The position numbers were made by a program, and so were the translations under genes. Below are positions 12,792 to 23,893 of a DNA stretch of 64,000 nt, piece after piece. The notes below the pieces were generated by a model that did not search any database, had not been told where the DNA came from, and worked only from the letters and a program-made list of their open reading frames with translations. Origin of the DNA: Apostichopus japonicus (Eukaryota; Echinodermata; Holothuroidea; Aspidochirotida; Stichopodidae). Where the stretch lies: contig NC_092582.1 of NCBI RefSeq assembly GCF_037975245.1, positions 4,690,001 through 4,754,000 of the forward strand, in the 5' to 3' direction. Within the stretch, counting starts at the first letter, position 1, and each line of letters begins with the position of its first letter.

Positions 12792-13306
12792 ACGAAATCT
12801 ACAAGTCAAGTTATCGTCATCATTGTGTCTTGCTTCAATAGAGCCTTAACTTAAAAACAGAATGAAATGTATCAAGTTAAACCATGAAATGTGAATCTTG
12901 GATAAACTTAGGGCCTTTTTTAAGTGACTGCTCCTGGGAGGGGGTGCGGGGTGGTGTAGGGGAGGGGCCGGGATGGAGCAAAGCTATAACATGTACCGGT
13001 CCAACTCGGTTGAACGCTCTCCCTCTTCAATCACCCGCGACCTTGCAGCGGGTCCTCCCTCAGAAACATCATAGTTTAGGCTTCAAATGGTGCATTCTGA
13101 GGCAAATATATATAGACTGCATATTGGGGTCTCAACACACGTTTGTGTTACATAAAATACCGTTTGGAAAAGTTGAAAATCAGCCGACTGCACATTATTC
13201 CCCCGACTGACGAAGGTTAATTTGATATATTGGTCTATATCTCAACATTTGTATTTCTCCGTTCGAATAGTACTGATGTTGAAAAAGATACATAAAAGGA
13301 AGGCGA

Positions 13307-13312
13307 TTTATT
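13307..13312 (-). terminator. Candidate poly(A) signal for the lipocalin fusion gene
   Basis: AATAAA on the minus strand, about 1 kb after the TGA at 14295-14297. It is a motif match only. Confidence 0.22.
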
Positions 13313-14082
13313 CTTCAGGAAGTATAAGTATACAAAGAAACGAAACCCATGTAACCAGTTGCGATGATTTAAGGCACAATGTATAAAAAGGTTATTACTT
13401 TAGAAATTACTCGGTGACATTTCGGTGTCCACGTTACGAACATACCACCCCACCATCCCCCACCTCCTTCAACCCAATAAAACCGCCTTGATGCAACCAT
13501 TATCCAGAATATAATTTTGCAATGGTTAAAAGAACCAGCTGATATCCAGTGAAATATCGTTTGCTCGAACACTAATGACGTTTCCACCTTTGTTACTGTA
13601 TAGTCTTACAGATTCAGAATTTGCAAAGAGGAATAATAGAAAGATAAGACATTCAAATATAGCTGTTTAATCATAAACTAATTTCTCCCTATGGATTAAC
13701 CAAGCTTGTCATAATCATGCATTTTACCAACTTTCAGAAGAATGTTTTTTGTTGTTGTAAGTTTACCATCTATTACAGATATTTGTGATGCTTATCATTG
13801 TTTAACCCTATACCGCCATCCTCCCCCCCGCCCCCCCCCCCCACCATGCAGAAAGCAGCAAAAATGACATATGATCTACAAATACATATTTGTTCGATGT
13901 GGTCGCCGGGTTTTGGATTATGCAGCATATATGGCTGGCTACTGGTAGATAATTTTTCCCACAGAATCTAAGATAAGGGGGCATTAATATTCATCGCCAC
14001 ATGTTACTCTCCCATATTAAAATATCACCATCATACGTTAAACAAATCAGGAATTTTGCAACTTTTCTGTTTTGCTTTCATG

Positions 14083-14114
<32 letters not shown>

Positions 14115-14294
14115 CATGATAGATTATTCAAAATTAGTCACGGGGTTGCTTTAATAATCTTTTCCCTATTGCCCGTGATAAGTGATTTTTAATCGGTCTC
14201 AAACTACACGTGGTAATTAGATTTTTTTTCAGCCACAATTTGTTGTTATAATCAAGCAGGAAAAGACTGAGTGTTTCAGAAGCAGGGTATAGTT

Positions 14295-14512
14295 TCAACA
14301 AGGAGGTGACTCTGGTAAGCGAGTACGTGTGTTTGGAAGTTCTTTTCCGCTTTCTTCATCAACGCACCAACAAACCACACCGTCCACGGCACACTGCAGT
14401 GGTCTATACAGGACGCCACCCTCCTCACATCGCGGTAGGAAGCTGTCATTCGAAATGTCATCCTTGATCAAGATGTCCGCCAAGTGTGTGATGCAGTTAG
14501 CATATCCTTTCT
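14295..14512 (-). CDS. Lipocalin-Tg1 exon 5 (thyroglobulin type-1 domain)
   Basis: Residues 210-281 and TGA. The acceptor is ctgcag|AG. This single exon encodes a complete Tg1 domain: YANC, PRCEEGG, YRPLQC, VVCWCVDEESGKEL, NTRTR and PPC. Confidence 0.93.
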
Positions 14513-17500
14513 CTGCAGTGGTTGAGATATAAAAACAAAAAAATGGTTACTCGGATAAATATGTCTACTGTGGCATCATATTGGCACTGCCCCCGCCCCC
14601 CCCCCCCCCGTCCCATTCCGACGCGATTCGAGGAAATGGTTCAGAGATCGTTTACAACTAAGGGCTGTTCATATACTCGGTCGGTAGCCGGAGCACGTGA
14701 CAAATAATCCTATAGTCACTGGTTCGGTCTAGCCAATAAGTTCATTGCTCTCAAAATTCATTGATGAAATCTGAGCATTCTCTTCGCAAGGTACGTACGT
14801 TATCAGTATAGAATTAGACTTGATATACGCTAATACTATAACAAGTAGTGTACTGCCTACCTCGAAACATTAGGTTTTAGTAAGCGATTCTTAATACACA
14901 GAAACTCCTCGGTCTGCGCGAATATTTTTGAGGATCAGAGAGCATCCAGGAAAAATACTTTCAATAAATATTGTAATTTTATAGCTTGTTAAATATTGGG
15001 CCTAATGTCCCTCTGTTAAATCAGCAAAATAATCAAGGACTTTGGTTAAAGTTTAACCATTTACTACGACAAATTCATACAAAAGGGATTTCCAATTTCC
15101 CCTAACACAAAACAAGAATAAAAAACGAACATTCTTACCGGAAGACAATCCAGGGACGCCCAGTTGAGCATCGCACTCTGTGGAGCGAAACATAACGTAA
15201 CATATTAACTGTTCATCGTTACAATGAGGGGTGGGGTGGGGTGTGAGCGAAGTGGTGCACACTTTGCTAATTTATAGCATATAACTTCTCAAAAAGGAAG
15301 GCGTCAGTAGCTTTCATAATTATAAAAAATACTTCTAGTTGTAGTTTCTCCCTGGTTCCTCTTTTCATATGCTGTCACAACTTAATTATGATTGCTTGGA
15401 TAAGAAACAAGAAATTGCCAGCGTTACAAGTATAAACCACGACTAGGTAAAATATTGGTTGGTGTGCTATGAGCAACTATTGTGATGAAATTATTAGGCG
15501 TTTCTATTCACAAAGGCCAGATCCCCTCAAATCCAAACTAGCTGTTAAGTAATTTTTGTGAAGCATTCCCCCATCATATGTCGTGCAGCATCCTCCCCTA
15601 TTACCCATCCCCGCCTCTCGTTCACTGCAACGAAGAAAGGAACAAAACAAAATAAGCGAATGTCAACAAACAATCTTGCATCAAGTTGAGTTTTAAAGTT
15701 GGTTTGGCCTAGTAGCAGTGGCGGAGATTTCTTGTCAGAAGTGGGGGGGTTGCAGGCCATTGATGAAATAAAAAGTCATAACTGCTGGCTCACTATCTAA
15801 GTGGAGCGCCACCATAAGTTGGCGCGAAGTGCACAAGAATTTTTTGGCAAATATTGCCTCCCAGATTGCAGTAAATGACATTGCCCAGGCCTTGAAAAGC
15901 TGCATTTAACCAGGGGCGTTTGCAGGATTTTCTAACCCGGGGGGAGCGTATTACTATCTAAGCGGAGCGCCACCATTGGTTGGCGCGCAGCGTACAAGCA
16001 AATTTCTGGTTTTGGTACCCCCAGATCACCGGAAATGGCACTTCTCGGGCTTGAAACTGACCAACCATAATATGTACACTTTTGCCTGAGAACCAAGTTT
16101 TTTCCAAATACTTTTTCTCTCATCTATAACCTTTTTGAAGATTGTCACCAGTCACACATCATGTTCGACTTCATCACATATCCTGTGGATCATTGCTTTT
16201 GTAGGTGATTCTTCATCGCGGCCCACAATATCCGTCAGCCCCACTTTTCAGAATTTGAAAATTCACAATTCTCGTGAATAAATTCACTTCAAAACATACC
16301 CATAATGTTGCACAAAATATCATCTATGGACAACCGATATAGAAAAACCTCCTTCAAACCCTAACAGACGGGTCAAAATTGCACGAGTATGATGAAGTAT
16401 GATGAAGAATGTTGGTTAGGGAATTTTCGAAAATTCAGACGGCTACTAAAAAATTTCGTTGAAGGAAATAAAAATATACCAGATATTTCCGAAACCGAAC
16501 ACTACACACATCGACAGTTTTGAGCATGGGCGCAGATCAGTCTTGGATAATGGTGGGGACACGTGTCTGTTCTATGACACTATCTAAGCGGAGCGCGACC
16601 ATGGGTTCGCGCGTAGCGTACGATTTTTTTGGGCAAATATACCTCCCAGATCGCCGGAAATAACACTTCCCAGACCTAATGATGCTCCTAAACCTCCTTA
16701 AGTTTTAGATCTCATGGCTTAGAAATTTAGTTTGGAGAAATACATGGGCGTCTGCAGAAAGAAAATCAGGGGACAAATAATCCAAGTAGACTTTTGTATA
16801 TACGATGGGTCTGGTGTCCTCTCCCAGAAAACAAATATAGACTGCCGCAAATGCGATTTCCGTCCTATATTTAACAACTGTGGATAAAATACAATAAAAT
16901 GAGAACTGCTGCATGTCAATTGCACAATGCTGGATCAAACTGCGCCAAAGTTCAATACAGGGGAACTTGAAATGCAGCTATTGGTCAAGACAAATTGGTG
17001 GGGACACGGTATATCATGTCCCCACTACTGAAAAAGTTGGTGGGGACGCGTCCCGCTGTCCTCACCAGGATCTGCGCCCATGGTTTGGAGGCTGTTTATC
17101 GTGGAACGCCATTTTCATGCTCACTGATATGATGTGATATCTGCTGTTTGCTTTACAAATTCGAATAATTTTGTCACTGTTCCTCTTTCTCTTCCCGTTT
17201 TCTTGCCGTATTTTCTACTCCATCCTTTTCTCCTTTTCTTCTTTTTCTTTTCCTTCCTTCACCTCGTTGAAGTTGGCAAGTGTATACAGTTCCAAAGCTA
17301 TTCAACAGCAAAACGTTATTTTGTGTATGTCTGTTGTGGAGTGAAGTTAGCGCTATGAGCTACTGTACAAGTTCCAATGCGCAAGGTGGGGGAAAGGGGC
17401 TAGAAATAATGTGTGGGTCAATTCTAACTCGGTTTTCTATCGTTAATTGTTGATGTAGCCTACCAGGTAAAAGGTTGAAATGACTTTAACAATTTCAAAT

Positions 17501-20060
17501 TTAATAATATGATTAATTATGCCATTTGGAGCACATAACATAGGCCATAACATAACATTACTGGCAAAATCTAGGGGGGGTTGATTGTGTGGGCCAACCC
17601 CCCCTCTTCAAAAAGTGGGGGGGTTAAAACCCCCCCAACCCCCCCTGTTTCTCCGCCACTGCCTAGTAGGCTGTACTTAGTGTAAGCGTACCTGTTGGTA
17701 TCTCGGTAATACGGTCGATGTGGAGACAGAGTTCATTTAACATTTTATTTGCGACCACTTTATTGCTTCCTTGATCGAGAGGCTGACCGGACCTGCTCAT
17801 AATCCACGCATGCGTAAGAGCAGGATCACACGTTCCATCGTCTTGAACCTGACCACAGCTGTATACCAACGCGTAGTTAACGTAGTCCGTTGAAATAACC
17901 CAATAGTCCTCTACAAGGCAAAAAAAAAACAGAAAAATGAGGAAATGGACAGTTTTTGAAATACATGAAAGAGCCTTTGGAAATCCTACGACTTGAATGA
18001 TCATGTACATTAGGCCAAATCCTCAACTGGAACGAGCGCTGGGGTGCCAGTGTGTGTGTGGAAGGGAGGGGGGGGGCGGTCAGTAGAAAGTTTTACACAA
18101 ACTATGTTTACAATCACGTGACCATAGTCCTATTGACGGGGATATGGCGCAGATAACGACTCCTGCCAATGGCGAACTCATGTTTCAGTAAACACGTGTG
18201 TCCGCCACTCAGGTGAAGTCATGCAGGGACCATAGAAAACTCCCTGAAACATGTGTGGTAGCTAATCTATTTCGACATCGTTTTAGTCATGATGTTTTGA
18301 TGAAACAACATTTCAAGGATAAAAAAAATTTATCAAGTCGATCTACCTTGAACAGTAGCCACGAATTCGTGAGAAATATGTTGTGTGTGTTTTTCACGAT
18401 AGCCTCAGTATAATGTTTGATTTCAGATTACCTTAAAGGGTGTGAAGACTCGCGCAAAAAGAAACGTCTAATGCAGGTAATCTGACCTAGTTTAGAATGA
18501 GGTGTAACAGAAGTGTTAAACACCACCATCGATCCCAGAAAATAATGCACACACAGCTTGCTACCGTCGTTAAGTTAGACACTAGTGTACAGCCAGTACA
18601 TACAGCTGCGGTGAATACCCACAGCACAGTGTATAAACGATACAGCGATGGACATCTCAGGTCCAGCTAAAGAAAACAAGGTATTCACGTTTCATTACTG
18701 TCTGCATTTTGTAGCGACACGAACAAAACGTCACTTGCAAGCAACGGAAAGTTAACTTTTTCAGATGGCCGCACGCGGTTTGGGCGAGTCTTCAATGCCT
18801 TTAAATTTCCCTCAGTTAAATAGATTACCTGGCTCCACTTCAAGGTTCTCAATGTTTGGTCTGACAAGCATTTTGGCCGGTTGTGTTGCATCTGGACTCC
18901 ATCCAGTTACCTCGAAATGCCATGGCTCTTCACAACCTGCTGGTTCCACAATTCTCTGTGTTGCCATGGAGAACGTCATATCACTGTTTAAATGGTAGTG
19001 TGATCTCCGCTGGTAAGGATAGACGCCATCTTGGATGTGAGCGACGATATACCACGTGCCAACGTACTATAGAAAAGGAAATTAACATGAGATTTCGACG
19101 TTTATGTATAGTATATAATGTAGAACTTACGAAATTGTCACATTGAGGAAAATTCATTGAGTGGAGCTTTGTTGGAGAAGTGAAATGAAAGAGGCATCGT
19201 AAGGGTATGGCCGTGCAAAACCAGTCATGTACTCCAGCTATATCGACCCAACATCAGTAATAACTTCTATAACTTCTAGCTTTGGTTTGCCCTGTGAGGT
19301 TCGATTGACATCAATAATATCACAATAACTGACCTTAAACTAGAAATAACCCCCCAGATCACAATCCTTAGATAAAATACAGGGATGGGGGTAATGGTGG
19401 GGGGGCTGGTTAATTACTTATTATCTTTAATCAGAGATGTTTATACTTGTAATGTTGACCTTTTTTTATACTGTTACCACTATTACCTTCTGTGCCGCTG
19501 TTTTGGTAGCAAAGTCGGTATCCATAGAGATGTCCCGCCTGAGCCACCCTTTCCTAGAAATATTTGATCCACCAATGTTAAGATTAAGGCCATTAATATG
19601 GGTAGAGGGGTAGCGTGCAAGTAGGAGCGAGGTGTGTTTGGACTTTGGGGTCGGTAGCAACTTTGTAAGACTGAAAGTGAGTGGTGTAGAGGTAGGCGGT
19701 TGAAACGTGGGCTACTCGAAGTAATAAATGATGTCTAACGTAGTCTAAACAACCACGTTCATTTAGGTCTATATTATGGACAAGAATAGCGATTAATCAA
19801 GTCAACGTTGCACTCAATAGGACGAAGTAGAGTTAAAGAACGTAAGTATATCCGAATTATAGTCTACACTCATAAAATTACAACAGAAACAATAACATAG
19901 AGTATCCTAATTGTAAACTGTTTCTTACCTTTTGAGGACTAAAATCATTCTGCAACGAAATCTCGGAGACTAAACATGTCTGAGCAGAAACCTCAGAAAT
20001 CACAAGAAAGCAAACAGCGACTGCAGCAAAACGAAACATTTTTTCGCTTCTTGAGTTCAT
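14295..20060 (-). CDS. Secreted lipocalin (apolipoprotein-D-like) fused to a thyroglobulin type-1 domain, five exons
   Basis: Minus-strand exons 19929-20060, 18829-19066, 17692-17910, 15139-15177 and 14295-14512 join to an open 281-residue protein. The lipocalin part has a signal peptide (core FAAVAVCFLVI, cleavage near SEVSA|QT), the first structural motif YVGTWY at 45-50 (GxW), and the second motif STDYVNYALVYSC at 130-142, as in apolipoprotein D. Such proteins carry small hydrophobic ligands. A 13-residue linker exon leads to a thyroglobulin type-1 domain, C216 to C281: cysteines 216, 238, 250, 257, 259, 281 with the signature QC (249-250) and CWCV (257-260). Known members of that family bind or inhibit cysteine proteases, or act as extracellular modules. 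The protein ends on the last domain cysteine. The last three introns are phase 1, the pattern expected for exon shuffling. Transposons occupy introns 2 and 3. Ligand and protease targets are unknown. An alternative start at codon 8 (MFRF) is possible. Confidence 0.92.
15139..15177 (-). CDS. Lipocalin-Tg1 exon 4 (39-nt linker exon)
   Basis: Residues 197-209 (ECDAQLGVPGLSS). Its acceptor is tccacag|AG and its donor TCCG|gtaaga. It is symmetric (phase 1-1), so skipping it would keep the frame. C198 probably belongs to the lipocalin C-terminal disulfide. Confidence 0.8.
15792..15900 (+). repeat. Internal repeat copy 1 of the hAT-like element
   Basis: About 105 bp beginning ACTATCTAAGTGGAGCGCCA and ending near CCTTGAAAAG. 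Similar units start at 15953 and 16579. Confidence 0.75.
15953..16055 (+). repeat. Internal repeat copy 2 of the hAT-like element
   Basis: Begins ACTATCTAAGCGGAGCGCCA, then GTTGGCGCGCAGCGTACAAG; it shares the CCCAGATC-CCGGAAATGGCA core with the other copies. Confidence 0.75.
16579..16680 (+). repeat. Internal repeat copy 3 of the hAT-like element
   Basis: Begins ACTATCTAAGCGGAGCGCGA, with GCGCGTAGCGTACGA and CCCAGATCGCCGGAAATAAC, followed by CTTCCCAGACCT. Confidence 0.75.
17692..17910 (-). CDS. Lipocalin-Tg1 exon 3 (TDY motif)
   Basis: Residues 124-196. The acceptor is ttgtag|AG and the donor ACAG|gtacgc, phase 1. It contains DYWVISTDYVNYALVYSC and a helix-like stretch ending HIDRITEIPT. 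The cysteines C142, C151 and C185 are candidates for lipocalin disulfides. Confidence 0.93.
18437..18800. mobile_element. TTAA-flanked MITE, copy 1 (lipocalin intron 2)
   Basis: A 364-bp element flanked by TTAA at 18433-18436 and 18801-18804. Its ends are AGGGTGTGAAGACTCGCGC and the complement of AGGCATTGAAGACTCGCCC, imperfect terminal inverted repeats of about 19-26 bp. TTAA duplications suggest piggyBac-type mobilisation. There is no coding capacity. Copies 2 and 3 lie at 35397 and 44772. Confidence 0.85.
18829..19066 (-). CDS. Lipocalin-Tg1 exon 2 (GxW motif)
   Basis: Residues 45-123. The acceptor is ctatag|TAC and the donor CCAG|gtaatc, phase 1. It starts YVGTWYIVAHIQDG, the lipocalin strand-A signature, and includes C89. 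Confidence 0.93.
19929..20060 (-). CDS. Lipocalin-Tg1 exon 1 (signal peptide)
   Basis: Residues 1-44, ending FSPQK with donor AAAG|gtaaga, phase 0. The hydrophobic core begins at F11. The second Met (residue 8) gives a more conventional signal-peptide N-terminus. Confidence 0.88.
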
Positions 20061-21761
20061 TAAAAGATACGGAAAACAATGTATACAATTGCAGTCAACA
20101 ACTTGGTTTTTTGTTGTTGTACTTGAACCTATAATGTATGTATTGCTGCCAGTGTGAACGCTAGCACGATCAAAGCACTGTTTTCAATTACCATGGAAAG
20201 GGTTCTTTCAATCAAAGTTCATTTGTGGTAAACAATCACGATGGTTTATTTATTTACATTTCCCTTATATTTGTATTCTATCGCTTTATAGGCCTATGCC
20301 AATCGACCAATATTGTATCTATAAATTTGAAAGAATAGATAAGATTAAATAGCTTTGCCAAACTGTTCTTTAGACTCCCGGCTTTATCAAGATAACCGTA
20401 CAAGAAAGGAGAGTCGAGGCGTCGAGACTACAAGAGTGGAGACATGGAGCACTCCGGACTAGAGGAGGGGGGGGGGGGGGAGGGGCGAGGGGAAGGAAAA
20501 GCAAAGGGGATGGGATACTGCCCCGAGATCGATAAGGGGCCCGGGCGTTGTGTTGCGTTTACAGTACCCACTCCTATTCGTTTCTCGTCAGATGGCAAGT
20601 TGAAGTGGCGGTCCCGGGAATGGCTGCGAAATTTATTCGCCTGGCTCATAATTCTCTGAGCACCCATCGAAAAAAGGCTTGATATAACCCGGTCTTTTTC
20701 CGTCCATGATCATCACAGATATAGGGTTTCAAATCAATTTCTGTTGGTTTCCTAACCCTTGGGAATAAGTAAACCCAACTGCAACTAGAACTTCATTTGC
20801 CTGCAATGATACGCAGTATTGTAATGCGCGTGGAGTCGGCTTGCATTATTAGGTAGAACTTTGCAAATACGCAGTATTGTAGTGCGCGTGGATCGGAGTG
20901 CTTGCAATATTCAGGAAGTACTTTTCGGTTGAGCATGGTGTTATATTTTGGGCGGACAACACACCAGGGAGTATAGTCATGTAGGTACCTACAAAGTGAG
21001 GGCTCTTTTGAGCACCGTGACAGGCTCAGAATAATCTGCCTACACAGCTAGCCTCTGAAACTGCAAATGTACAGAGACTATATGACACTTTAAGTTGCAA
21101 CGTCCAGTCATGTAGGTATCGTTCACTTGGCAAGAACTGTCAATATTGTAGAGCGCATGCGCACTACAATAAATACCCAAGCGGAATTTTCAATATAAAA
21201 GCAGAGAGATTGAACGTACCGATCTTCTTATCTTGAAAATCCTTTCTCTGTGATTGAATCATAAAACAAAGTCAGAGCAAATATAAAATGTTTCACTTTA
21301 CTTTGTCGAGTAGTAAGAGGAGTCCTAAAGTTAACATGCTAATACTTTAGTAGAGGTCTTGAACCTCCCCCCCCCCCTTTTATCAGAAAAGGGAAGGTCG
21401 TATTATGTGTCAATATCCGTTTCGTTTCGTTTATTTGACTTTTTTTCTTTTTTACAGTTACATTTACCATAATGAATAATACCAATGTCAAAGAAAGAAA
21501 AAAAGCATGGAAAATCTGAAAAAGCTATGCTTGCACACTCATTATTTGCGGCTAGTTCGTACAAGGGAAGGATTAGACTCTCGATTGATTTGTGATAGTT
21601 TCAATTAATAATATAAAATACGATTGAATTTATGATGGAAATGTGACATTATGGTTTCATAATGTATTCCGTATATCTACCAAGTCTGATAAAACTATTT
21701 CAATATCTGTTCTCGGTTTCTAAAATGTATTTCTGGCTCTTCTATCATTTGTCATTGTGGG

Positions 21762-21805
21762 AGGGGAGGGGGAGGGGAGGGGAGGGGAGGGAAGGGGAGG
21801 AGAAG
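21762..21805 (+). repeat. (GGGGA)n purine tract
   Basis: A short G-rich pentanucleotide-like run of GAGGGG units that could form G-quadruplex structures. Confidence 0.8.
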
Positions 21806-23689
21806 AAATCAAGGTTAACAGCTATGACTCATGGAAAACATTAACACAACATACAACTCTTTTCTTTGTGTGAACGTTTTTATTTCACTTGTACAATAGA
21901 AACAATTGATTTGGGTATTAAATTGTTAATATAACTTTTAATATTCAAATATGTGCAATGCAGACCAATCAGCCAAGTAATTAATAAAATATTCTATAGA
22001 GGATAATATGTTTATATATATAATGATATAACCATATGTGTGTATTAAGACACTGACCATGCTCTTCCCACACTAAAGGCACATATCTCACTACTATGCT
22101 TTAAGTATACATATACCATGCATCAAAGTCATACAAAACTATCTATCAAATTCATGCAAAAAATCATATAATTGAAGCTTCTAATGAAATTCTTTGTACC
22201 CTGCGCCATGGGATAAGGTCTTCTAGATAGATGGCTTATTGAAAGTGCTGTATTATTATGAAAAGCTGTTTTAGAATAATTGACTACTATAATATCAGTT
22301 ATAAACTAACAATAATGACATCTTGGTACATGAGTTATAAGGTTACATGAACTACTTGTTAGACATAAAGTATACCAAGAAATCGTTGTATGATAATATA
22401 TCACATATACATTATATTGTATCATCATATATATTATAATGTAGCATCACTTATATTTGCTTGGGCCCCTGAGGTCAATTATGGCCCCTTTAACATTTTC
22501 CCAGTCTCGCCATGTTTTATCAGGCCCCCAACTTTACCCTTGGTGCGGGACTATAGCCCCTGACACTCCGCCCCCCCCCCCCCTCCGATCAGGCTTGCTT
22601 ACATATATGTCAGTCATAACAGAAGGTCTGATGAATCAGGGTGGTGTTAATTAATAACGTAAAAGTGGAGTACAGCTTATGCTGCATTTCAAAACCTTCA
22701 GGGTAGAGGTTTGTCACTCTGTATAAACATTCACACAAGAAATATGACTTCTTAAAAAAAAACTGAGCTATACAACTGTGCTATAATATCAAAAAGTTCA
22801 AGATTTTCATGATTTTTATCCTCAAATACGGGAACAGAATGGATTGATTTCAATGACAGCATGCAGCCTATATGTACTCTGATTATGTACTGAAAAAAAA
22901 GTAAGAAGGACTTGTCCTGAGATAACTAACTAACCACAATAACTTTATGATCATCATAACTACATGGTCAAAGAAGCAGCTCCCTGATTATGCTGCAATA
23001 ATGTCCAGATGGAATATGATCTTTGCATGACAGATGTAAATCATTCATAAGTTCGGAGGTTAAGTCACATTGATGAACTGTTAAATATTCCCAGCATTTT
23101 TAGCTTTATACATCGTTGATGATATTGATAGCACACTGGTTTAAAAATATGACATTATAGATGATACAAAAATTACTTATACTTAAATAAGATTAATTAA
23201 ACCTGGCTCTTAACTAAAAATATCAACCACCTACCACCTCCACCCCCCACCCCCAAAAGAAAAAGAGGATAAGATTAAAAACAAAATTTAAAAATGGGAG
23301 GCTTGTGGAACCTTGAAATCTGTTTGTTCTTTTTTGAAAGACAGCAAATGGAATAGCGAAATAATATTTTTTCTCATTTTGCGCAAAATATGTAAATTGT
23401 GCATAATAAAAAATGACCGAAGAATACACTGTGCATATAAACATGAAAAACCGATTTCACTAATTACAAAACATGAAACCAAGCAATTGATATAATTAAC
23501 TCTCGTATAAATCATGAAAGCTCTTTCCTTTTATTACTTCGTTTTTAATTTCTCTTTTCAAAAAGTGGATCCTTAACAAAGACACAATGTACTCCACGAT
23601 GCGCCGCCGCTGCAATGCAAACACCACATTTACAGATCCTTCAGTCTCCGTTTACCAGAGACTGAGCAAATCATATTCAAGTACCATGT

Positions 23690-23893
23690 CAATGGTAAGA
23701 AGCTGAGGGGGCTGCAGCATAATGCAGCCTGGCTGCATAGTAGGACATAGTTTGTTTGGGCGCTGCAGTTTTCACACAATAGGCGCTGCAGGTGCTCACA
23801 GACAATACCTATTGTTTTGGATATTGATTCATCCTAGCTGAGCAGGATTTTGCAGCTGCAGCAACATTTCTTTACGACTCAGTGCCTTACAAT
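23690..23893 (-). repeat. Dispersed CTGCAG-rich repeat, copy A
   Basis: About 200 bp with GGGGGCTGCAGCA, GGCGCTGCAG, GATTCATCCTAGCTGAGCAG and the end ACTCAGTGCCTTA. It matches loci at 39830-39992, 47993-48183 and, inverted, 56091-56282. Confidence 0.7.

Larger units (their letters stand above)
11013..14294. other. Region between the convergent sialidase and lipocalin genes
   Basis: This holds the sialidase 3' UTR on the plus strand and the lipocalin 3' UTR on the minus strand. Candidate poly(A) signals are AATAAA at 12786-12791 (plus) and AATAAA on the minus strand at 13307-13312; neither can be confirmed. Poly-G/poly-C runs occur near 11550, 11818, 12568 and 13826, and a poly-T tract near 14085. 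No additional coding exon was recognised. Confidence 0.55.
15716..17661. mobile_element. hAT-like non-autonomous DNA transposon in lipocalin intron 3
   Basis: The element begins CAGTGGCGGAG and ends CTCCGCCACTG, an 11-bp perfect terminal inverted repeat starting with the CAGTG typical of hAT elements. It is flanked by the identical 8-bp duplication CCTAGTAG (15708-15715 and 17662-17669), the target-site length of the hAT superfamily. No intact transposase frame is present in its 1946 bp, so it is taken as non-autonomous. It carries three internal copies of an ACTATCTAAGCGGAGCGC repeat and several poly-G/C tracts. Confidence 0.85.

Noticed and set aside
18765-19146. Plus-strand frames over the lipocalin
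   Set aside because: They are antisense shadows of lipocalin exon 2 and of the adjacent MITE.
20428-20667. Overlapping 71- and 79-codon frames on opposite strands
   Set aside because: Both depend on a G-rich low-complexity tract and have no domain or upstream signal.
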